A stretch of 64,000 nt of DNA. It comes from Acanthosoma haemorrhoidale (taxonomy: Eukaryota; Arthropoda; Insecta; Hemiptera; Acanthosomatidae). The notes beneath the pieces are model-generated. The model was given only the letters and a program-made list of their open reading frames with translations. It was not told the DNA's origin and did no database searches. Location: positions 121,559,827 to 121,623,826 of the forward strand of contig OV884013.1 in NCBI GenBank assembly GCA_930367205.1. Reading direction: 5' to 3'. Positions 57,074 through 64,000 of this stretch are shown one piece after another. Position numbers and translations under genes: made by a program. The first letter of the stretch is position 1, and each line of letters starts with the position of its first letter.

Positions 57074-58215
57074 TTCTGTGGATATTAAGGTTATTGATTT
57101 ATATTGAATATTATATATATATATATATACTTAATAAGCTTTATTCCTCTTCGTAGATTGATAGCTTTTATAGCTAGGAAAAATAAACTAGATATAGAAA
57201 TTATAGTATCATTTTAGTAAATATTCAGTTATTATATTATTTTTCTCAAGTAAGTAACAGTTGATAATAACAGTGTTGTACAGTCGAAAATGTTCGTATT
57301 TGATTCATTGTAACAAAACTCTATCTACAACATAAGACATATAAAATGAGAGAATCCGAACAGGAAGAAAACTGCGTTCTGCATGAGTGATTCCTATACA
57401 GTGTAATAGTTGTACTTGTGTCTAGTTGCTTGGTGTCTTCCTAGTCCATTTGTATTTCAGTCATGTCCCCTCAAAGTTTTGCACCTAGTTTCCTTCGAGT
57501 GGTAGATGAAAGTATTTGTATGTGGTTAGGGCGTTGATGATCAATTCTGTTTATATCCTTGATGGTTTCGTTAATGTTATTTTACAGTCTCTTTATGCTA
57601 TGTAAAACCCCTAAAAAGTGGTTTTAGGAACAGGTTTTATGCTCCCCCTTTTTTAACTAGGGTTTTGAGTCAAAATCGTCTTTTTAGTTTTACTGATTAG
57701 TTTTAGGTTACACATGACAACCGACAAGCGATTATGGCTTGGTCATTTGTGGCTTTAATTTAATTGAGGGTATGCTCGAATAGGGTATGTGTGTTGTGTT
57801 GTAGTGGTTAAGTGAAAGCTTGTGTTAGATCTATGTTTGGACTAATGGCCGTCTGGCCTATGGATGTGACAAGTAGTGAATTGTCGATAGTCCTGACAAT
57901 ATACAGAGTATTTAGTCTGAGAAACACATACTACATGACAGCCAAAAGCTAGTTGTTATTGTCTGCTTTCTTGAATTTGTTTTTTATCTCTCCTAAACAA
58001 GATATCTTCATGTCAAACTGTGTTGAAGAGCTTCATGTTATATTCTATTAGATACTATAATAGTTTAAAGTTGGCTGTTTTTTTGTTTCACTAAAAGTTA
58101 CCCATTATGGCTTATTAGTTTAATGATAATTCTCAGGGAATTAGGTCATGTGTGAATTATATTTTGTAGATGAGCCGAGCAATCTTTAAGTTTACCAAGT
58201 AGACAATTATTGTCA
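57074..58215. other. Unrecognised AT-rich DNA
   Basis: A (TA)n run at about 57111-57129 directly follows the J1 fragment. No gene recognised. Confidence 0.4.
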
Positions 58216-58218
58216 ATT

Positions 58219-58254
<36 letters not shown>

Positions 58255-58349
58255 CTTAGCTCTTAAACTCTTAAAAATAGGATGAGGTAAAAATAAAGGA
58301 AAATTATTTTGGGCTAATGAGTGCCTTTCACTAAGGGGAGTCCCCCATA
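58216..58349 (-). mobile_element. J3-sister LINE 3' end with poly(A)
   Basis: Poly(T) at about 58220-58254, then CTTAGCTCTTAAAC, AAAATTATTTTGGGC and TCACTAAGGGGAGTCCCCCA, the same as 63414-63535. Truncated shortly after. Untranslated only. Confidence 0.72.
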
Positions 58350-58471
58350 ATATAGTCAAGCTAATATTGGTTTCTTCCTGTAAAACTAATTTCTTTCAAC
58401 GAGATAAACATTCAAAAGATGATTTTTTTTAAAAACTAGATTAATGTGAAATGGGATTATCCTTCAGAAAA

Positions 58472-58550
58472 TTTTTGATCAACAATAGTTATCAGAGGAC
58501 AAATCCTTTTCTATCACGTCTAGGAAATTTTGATCTAGGCATGTTTTGGC
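58472..58550 (+). repeat. Left arm of a 79-bp inverted repeat
   Basis: Runs from TTTTTGATCAACAATAG to GGCATGTTTTGGC. Its reverse complement occurs at 59247-59325 with only two differences near the middle (ATAGAAAAGG versus ATACACAAGG). The arms bracket about 700 bp of AT-rich DNA with no recognised coding. Confidence 0.9.
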
Positions 58551-59246
58551 ATATAGTAGCATATAGCATTTGGAAATATAGTATAAAGGTATAATGAAAT
58601 ATAGTATAAAACTATAACGAAAAATATAACAAATTATTAATGCTTTTTTAATAATAAATAAATACATAATTTAAAATTTTCCTGAGAATCACCGGTGCAG
58701 TAAGATCAGCTATGCAGTAAGAGAAATGCCCATTGTAACTAATAGTTACGGACAAATTAGGGCTTAAAAAAATTATTCATTAATACTGTTTGACTCTTTT
58801 ATTTACAATGATTGATCTTCATGTTGATGTTAATGTGACTCTTAAATGCCCCTAGTACGAAAGTAACCAATCACTCCTTGTTTCATACTTCTGTTAACTT
58901 ACTTGTAATATTTCGTAAAAGTGCTTTGTCATTGCTCCTTGAGATTTATTGATATTTATTTATTTATATCAGGAGTAAATTTCTGTTGTTTTATCCATTA
59001 TTCATGTTAGAACATTTCTCGAAACACGATATTCTATTATTGTAAATAATCAACAAAAATTGCTATTTACACTGAATATTTTTTAAACTTATTAATTGAT
59101 AAAATATACAATTTTTTCTTTGTTCTATGGCCTAGCAGATATTTATTTTTAATATTTTTAGGCTGTTTATTTATGGCTAATTTTAGCTCATTATTTTCTT
59201 AAATTCGCAGTTGTTTTTTTTTGTTTTAATTTGATTATATTTACAA
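58551..59246. other. AT-rich interior between inverted arms
   Basis: No transposase signature and no recognised gene. The minus-strand frame 58479-58667 overlaps the left arm and is low-complexity. Confidence 0.4.
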
Positions 59247-59325
59247 GCCAAAACATGCCTAGATCAAAATTTCCTAGACGTGATACACAAGGATTTGTCC
59301 TCTGATAACTATTGTTGATCAAAAA
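59247..59325 (-). repeat. Right arm of the 79-bp inverted repeat
   Basis: From GCCAAAACATGCCTAG to GATCAAAAA. See left arm at 58472-58550. Similarity outside the arms is weak and no target duplication is seen. Confidence 0.9.
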
Positions 59326-59397
59326 CTTTGGAAAGTTCTGATATAAAATTACCAAGGCTATTTAAATGCATGTGACAGGACACAGATGTCCCCTCAC

Positions 59398-59638
59398 CTA
59401 CAACCGCTTTAAATACAAATCATCTTCTTCAATGGATCCCCCTCGTCCAATTTTCGCTTTGCGAGTTGAGCCAGGTGCTCGGCTGCGTTCACGAATATCG
59501 CGATCCGAGTTGAATACCTAAAAGAATCACCAGCGAAGATAATATTTTGTATTCTTCGGGACAAGTCATTATGAAGTCTGCCAGTATTTCGTTCAAGCCT
59601 GCGTGACCACAATGCTTGATCGTGGTGATTTGCGGCTT
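59398..59638 (-). CDS. Possible exon of an unidentified gene
   Basis: On the minus strand, GCACTAG at the left edge can serve as an acceptor after a pyrimidine-rich stretch with CCTAACT as a branch-like site, and GTAG/GTGAGG at the other edge is a strong donor consensus. In between, one frame reads AANHHDQALWSRRLERNTGR, RLHNDLSRRIQNIIFAGDSF, STRIAIFVNAAEHLAQLAKR and KLDEGDPLKKMI, an even, helix-prone composition unlike chance AT-rich DNA. The frame hits a stop 11 bases before the donor, so it is either a last exon, a decayed exon, or element-derived. Family not recognised. Confidence 0.3.
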
Positions 59639-59639
59639 C

Positions 59640-60046
59640 TAGTGCCCGAGGGTCCAGTTAGGACAGGGCAAAAGTCCCGAAGGGTAGATGTGATATATAT
59701 CACCACCAGTGAGGGAATTTATAATTTTAAGTATTAGTTGTGTCATAGATATGTTTCTCTGTTGATGTTTATGTGCTGTCTCGGGACCTTCTTTGAATAT
59801 AATTATCTATTTATCGGTGATCGATTAAAATATAAAAATATTTTTGATGAGGTCCGCCTTTGATTGGCTCAATTTGGAGTAAGTTGTTCTAAAACATTTA
59901 GAACATTTATGAATACTTTAAAAAAAAAAAAATTGTTTATTTGTATATATAACCGCCAAGACTGATAATCCCAGATCTGTTGCATTTAAATAATCCCTTT
60001 CTTTTAGTCCTCAAACGAACTATATGTCGCCTCCTCCCTGACGTCA
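59640..60046. other. Unrecognised AT-rich DNA
   Basis: Nothing recognised. Confidence 0.4.
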
Positions 60047-60775
60047 TACCATAAAGTGCCTGAACTCCTAGGTTCCAAATTTGATCGAGAAAAAAATACA
60101 TTCCAAGGCTACATCAACAAAAACGTACACAGTGTAGGAAGGCAGGAAAACGTTAAAATGGACCGACACCTCCGTTTTAGTAACCATTTTGCGAAGAAGT
60201 TGAAGCAGACACGCACGAAGTCTTACCGGCTTTCGCATATCTTGACTTCCCCCAATCTATCTCTGCGTCTAAAGCTATTGATTTACAAGAGTACTCAGGC
60301 CGGCTCTGCTGTATGGTGCACCGCTTTTTCGTCATCTGACGTATACGACACCTCGGCGACTCCAACAATTCCAAAACGGTACAAAGATGAAAGTGGTCAG
60401 AGGTACTTCATTCGAGCAGTGGAGCAACAGTGAGCTTCAAGAGGTCTTTGATCTGCCTACGTTAGATGAATTCATTCAACGTAGACAGATCGAATTCTTC
60501 GATTTGTTGCAATACATGACGAACCTTGTGTTTAACACGATTACCCCCCGCTCCGTTCTCCTATCGATGGCAGAACGCAGTCGAGGCGGGAACGCTTTAG
60601 TTTTAAGTTTTAGTATGTAGGTATTTTCCCAAATTTGTAAACTTTTTACAACTGTAAAAAGATAACGGTTTTGTTACTCTACCCTCCTTCAAATGCATGT
60701 TATGCTATGCAGGAGCCATAGATATGTAAATTTGTTCATTGTTCATTTGTTTGTAAAAAAAGTTTGAATAAAGGA
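60047..60775 (+). mobile_element. J2b LINE, longest J2 copy
   Basis: Plus strand. The coding part starts LLGSKFDREKNTFQGYINKN, the L.LD..L.F..HI motif after the RT palm. It continues to LTSPNLSLRLKLLIYKS and, with a frame change, MKVVRGTSFEQWSNSELQEV to about 60600. The 3' UTR follows but lacks the GGTGAGCCCCATCACC hairpin, and ends near AATAAAGGAGTTTTG. Confidence 0.8.
60056..60620 (+). pseudogene. J2 ORF C-terminal half, two frames
   Basis: Frame one (60056-60370) covers the segment from KFDRE to the LIYKS...GSAVWCTAFSSSDVYDTSAT stretch. The correct continuation TPTIPKR / MKVVRGTSFEQWSNSELQEV and FDLPTLDEFIQRRQIEFFDL switches frame near 60380. It then ends in ITPRSVLLSMAERSRGGNAL. One frameshift plus substitutions disable it. 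It gives the complete spacer IEFFDLLQYMTNLVFNT that is deleted in the 55 kb copy. Confidence 0.78.
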
Positions 60776-61520
60776 GTTTTGAAAAAAATTAATAGAGATA
60801 CTGAATAGAGAAAAAAACAGAATTATCACAAGGGAGGAAAGATCATGGAAGGTCGCTGGGATGGATGAAAAATAAATGTGATTAATGATGAATGATGAAT
60901 TGTTAGGCTTGTTAGAGGGAGATAAGAAACTGGTAAAGTGTCCATACAGATTAGGAGATGAACGGGAATAAAGTTGCCGAGATTTGTGGGACGGATAAGA
61001 AAAGAACAATCAAAGAAAGATTTGTGAGGTCGGTATTGCGGGATTTGATCGCTGATTTGAATCCCGCTTATGAAACTTAGACAACAATTCATGAGCCGCT
61101 TTAGCTGAGCATCCAGATCCAAAGTCTTTCAAAGAGAGGACTACTTCGATAATTATTGAGGAACTACTAAAGTGTGAAGTACTAAGAAATCCAGCTTTCT
61201 GCGAACTTATGAATTGAGTTCTGAACATTTCTTTATAAATTTCTAACCGATTTAGCTGCTCGTATCCTACGCCTTAAAAGGTGCTTGATAATTTTTTAAA
61301 TAGGATAGTTGAATTAGTTGTTATATTTCAACTTTCTTAGGTACATATTATATTTACGAGTAACTATAACAGATTATAGCTCCATTGGCAAGAATTGCAA
61401 ACTGGCCAAGAATAGATAAAATCATAGCGTGGTACATGTTAGATCAAAACTAACATGTATCTCGTTTCATTAATCACGACCCACAATCCAGCCCTAATTG
61501 ACTTTCCAAATATTACTGAC
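60776..61520. other. Unrecognised DNA
   Basis: Overlapping minus-strand frames of 72-98 codons (60743-61228) are Ser/Phe/Pro-rich and unrecognised. Confidence 0.4.
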
Positions 61521-61536
61521 CATTATGTTGTAGTCC

Positions 61537-61819
61537 TGGCAATGGCCAGTCCTGAGCGTCTGTGGCTCTCCCGCTATACGTCAGCCTCCACTGGCTCGTA
61601 TCCGGAGGAGCGTGCGAGACTTCCCAAGACTTCGCTTCCTCTTTCGCATGCGGGGGAGGTGACAAACATGTTGATTTGGGAGGTCTCTGGGCTGTTTGTA
61701 AATACGGTATGAATGAGCGAGTGAATGATGAATTGTAAATATGGTATGAATGAGAACATTTATCTCAATTACTTATTGCCTAATAAGGCGGATTGTAATT
61801 TTATCATAATAAAGTTCTA
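61537..61819 (+). mobile_element. J1 LINE 3' UTR with 16-bp target duplication
   Basis: Bounded by CATTATGTTGTAGTCC at 61521-61536 and 61820-61835. The insert begins TGGCAATGGCCAG in the 3' UTR, has two small internal deletions, keeps the hairpin TTGCCTAATAAGGC near 61785, and ends AATAAAGTT. No poly(A). Confidence 0.92.
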
Positions 61820-61835
61820 CATTATGTTGTAGTCC

Positions 61836-63043
61836 AACCCGAACTCTAATTATGTATGTTTTCGAATAATGATGAAAGTTGATTAGTACAGACTAGAGAA
61901 TTGCTAGCTGAGGCATTGCAAGAACCTTAGCGCAATCCTTCTAATTGACGATCGTCCTGGCGGAGGACAGGCTCTGGCGAGATGTTGAATGGAATGTGAA
62001 AGCTACTAGGCAACTGTAGACTACAATGTGTCGGTAGAGGACAAAGACCCTAGTTAACAAGGCTCCGAGCTGTGTAACAGAGCCCAAGGAATAGTGGGAC
62101 GTTTCGCCCAAGACTCGTTCTACTGCATCAGGAGCGAGTCATTCAGTCGTCGCTGCTTCTCAATGAGGAGGAATCTCGTCCTTTTGTTTTTTTCTCTTCC
62201 AATTTACGTTCTATGAAGTGGTACACGAGTTATGTGAGTGAATGGAAGAGTGGTCGTCTGCAGACACGACAGTCTCCTGACCTCGGAGCCTCTTCCAGGA
62301 ACCTCGTTACCGGTAATGAGTCTATTACTCTGTGATTAGGCCTTCAGCTCAATAGTCACTCTACTAAATGGCTGCCTGCCTTCTTGAAGCTAATCCTAGC
62401 GGGTTCTTAACATTTTTGTTAGTAATTACTTGCCGATAATAATTTGATGTAAAGGGAAATCAGTTTTAAGTAAGGATAGACTTTTTCAAGTGGTAGAATA
62501 GGAAATTCACTATTTTAATGTTTAACAGTATGAATAACATAATTAATTATATAGAGAGTAATTCACGTCGAGTTCTAATTACTTCCTTCTACTTCAAGTT
62601 ACAGCTTTTTCCTCTAAATATTTCCTTTTCAACTTTATAATTAATACAGGCATAACGTTCAACGGTTTTCCTTATAGACATTGTTGGCGAACTCTCTTAA
62701 TTTCTTTTTAGTTAATATTTATTACTAGTTTGTAACTCTCATTATTTGAAGTGAAGAATCCTAGTTCCTCCCCCCTCTTTCTCTCTGCTTCATATCAGGC
62801 AGTTCAGCCAATCCCTGCATTGAGTACCTCTGCCTAGCTGACTCCTCTTGGTCTGGGCACCAATTGAACACACCACCTTTCAGAGCGACATATATCTTGA
62901 AATGTGTTCGAGTAACGCCGGATGGAGATAAAATTCCCCACACTTCCCCAGCTATGTTATTCCTATAATTAGGCGCTTAATAGACTATACATTTTTCAGA
63001 GTTTATTTTCTTTGACTAGATATCAGTTTTAGTTATGTCTTAT
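61836..63043. other. Unrecognised DNA
   Basis: GC-richer patches at about 61900-62400 and 62755-62950. The latter carries a minus-strand 60-codon frame I do not recognise. Confidence 0.4.
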
Positions 63044-63279
63044 TAAAGTCCTGAGAACAATAGTTAATGCCCCTTATTACGTCAGCAATAAAATTTGTCA
63101 TAACGATCTTAATATACCCTACATTCTTGAACTCATCCCTTCCTAAAATTCATAAAATTCCACAGTGACCTATCCAACCGCCCTAATCCCCTAGCACAGT
63201 CATTGCAATGCACCACTCATCCCTATAATCCTCCTCGGAGACTGAAACGGCAGTGGCCTTGTGACCCGCTATAAACATT
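63044..63279 (+). mobile_element. J1 LINE coding fragment cut by J2a
   Basis: Plus-strand J1 from AAAGTCCTGAGAACAATAG to the ORF end (GACCCGCTATAAAC). At that point J2a begins with its poly(T). The coding remnant matches NAPYYVSN..., then LHCTTHPYNPPRR. Any continuation lies beyond the J2a and outside the window. Confidence 0.78.
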
Positions 63280-63410
63280 TTTTTTTTTCTTCATAGCCCC
63301 TATAAACTTACAGACAATTATATACAATTATAGATCCTCAAGTGAATCCATTTACAAATTATTCTGTATTTCCTGTAGCATCACTACATTATAAACAGGT
63401 TTTGTTATTT

Positions 63411-63413
<3 letters not shown>

Positions 63414-63441
<28 letters not shown>

Positions 63442-63619
63442 CTTAGCTCTCAAACTTATAAAATAGGATGTGGGAAAAATAAAGGAAAATTATTTTGGGC
63501 TAATGAGTGCCTTTCACTAAGGGGAGTCCCCCATTTGAAGGGTGTATGAGAAGGATATAGGGTGTGGGATGCCTGAAGGAGGCGGGTGGATTCGGGAAGG
63601 TAGTGAGAGTCTACCGAAA
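63414..63619 (-). mobile_element. J3-sister LINE end nested in J2a, 11-bp target duplication
   Basis: TGTTATTTTAT is present at 63403-63413 and 63620-63630, and once in the paralogue at 3884-3894. The insert is poly(T) then CTTAGCTCTCAAAC, as at 58.2 kb, reaching GGTAGTGAGAGTCTACC. Untranslated sequence only. Confidence 0.9.
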
Positions 63620-63746
63620 TGTTATTTTATAGAAATTATATTATCGAATAAACAAGCATAATGATATACATTATACGTGACTTGACTAATAAGGTGATGG
63701 GGCTCACATTTTTGATCAACCTTAAAACTAACTTACATACTAATTC

Positions 63747-63998
63747 TTATCCTAATGTTCCCCCAGCGGTCTGTTGCCATCGATGCGGGAGGGGTGGTTG
63801 GGTCATAGTGTTAAACACTGGATTTGTCAGGTGCTGCAACGAGTCAAAAAATTTAATGTGTCTCCGGCGGATGAACTGCACACCAAGCAACGGGTGCAGG
63901 TCAGCGTTCTTCAACCTCTCGAAAGAGGTATGTGGGACCACTTTTCGCATGATTCCATTCTGGAAGTGTTGGAGACATTTGGCTGTATTGTCAGTCAA
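63747..63998 (-). pseudogene. J2a ORF C terminus, partial at window edge
   Basis: Reads NTAKCLQHFQNGIMRKVVPH, TSFERLKNADLHPLLGV, QFIRRRHIKFFDSLQHLTNP and PPLPHRWQQTAGGTLG. Same arrangement as the J2b C terminus at 55.3 kb but clearly diverged. The frame is open over this stretch and continues past the window, so the state of the upstream RT core cannot be judged. Confidence 0.75.
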
Positions 63999-64000
63999 GT

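Larger units (their letters stand above)
63283..64000 (-). mobile_element. J2a LINE, interrupted by J3, runs off the window
   Basis: Minus strand: coding 64000-63747, 3' UTR 63746-63283 with hairpin GGTGATGGGGCTCACA at 63693-63708 and a poly(A) tail near 63281-63290. A J3-type insertion splits the UTR at 63414-63619. The remainder matches 3741-4022 closely. Confidence 0.82.

Noticed and set aside
1860..62160. Shared word CGAGTCATTCAG at about 1865 and 62132
   Set aside because: The match does not extend convincingly on either side; too short to call a repeat.

Overview
The window looks like a repeat-rich, AT-rich stretch of an animal nuclear genome. An arthropod, probably an insect, fits best, because the recognisable elements are jockey-clade non-LTR retrotransposons, Tc1/mariner transposons and Tigger/pogo elements. 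I find no bacterial-style operons, no rRNA or tRNA gene, no CRISPR array and no complete host protein-coding gene. The only host-gene candidates are two possible exons, both on the minus strand (26060-26537 and 59398-59638), and a few anonymous open frames. The species cannot be named from this sequence.

Most of what can be annotated is dead mobile DNA. Working labels used here are mine. J1 is a jockey-like LINE whose sense strand ends in a TGCC/GGCA hairpin followed by AATAAAGTTGTT, without a long poly(A). It has about 18 fragments, on both strands, across the window. J2 is a second jockey-like LINE with a conserved hairpin GGTGAGCCCCATCACC in its 3' UTR. Variant J2a ends in poly(A); variant J2b ends in a short A- or AT-rich tail. 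J3 is a related LINE with a ...GAGCTTAG-poly(A) end. Tigger-1 has three copies carrying the CENP-B-type DNA-binding domain, and Tigger-2 has one copy with a DDE-domain remnant. Three fragments belong to one mariner-like superfamily with the motif SCDLTPLDFFLWG, and one fragment is a classical mariner N terminus. A GC-richer LTR-like repeat occurs three times (A about 9170-9830, C about 24945-25160, B about 44880-45260).

Layout. 0.6-1.6 kb and 7.0-8.0 kb: twin internally deleted Tigger-1 copies. 2.3-4.0 kb: a stack of five LINE 3' ends, all on the minus strand. 5.6-6.2 kb, 10.9-13.9 kb and 21.6-22.5 kb: J1 copies. 14.7-16.9 kb: a dead mariner, then Tigger-2. 18.4-18.7 and 51.5-52.1 kb: internally deleted mariners. 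23-25 kb: J2 and an LTR-like piece. 26-28.3 kb: the possible terminal exon, J3, then a Tigger-1 with J2 nested inside. 29-40 kb: mostly unrecognised unique DNA with local duplications and a TATCGATA cluster. 40-50.6 kb: J1 copies, including the largest reverse-transcriptase fragment and a J1-in-J1 nest. 52.8 kb: a long (CT)n. 54.5 kb: a diverged copy of a segment also found at 49.4 kb. 58.5-59.3 kb: an unclassified pair of 79-bp inverted repeats. 60-64 kb: J2, J1 and a J2a with a nested J3.

Target-site duplications can be read directly for many insertions: 12, 17, 14, 12, 13 and 16 bp for J1; 11 and 13 bp for J3; about 6 bp for one J2; TA for three Tigger copies. Several insertions also have an uninterrupted paralogue inside the window, so their order can be worked out from this sequence alone. 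All coordinates and motifs were read by eye; no alignment or database search was run.
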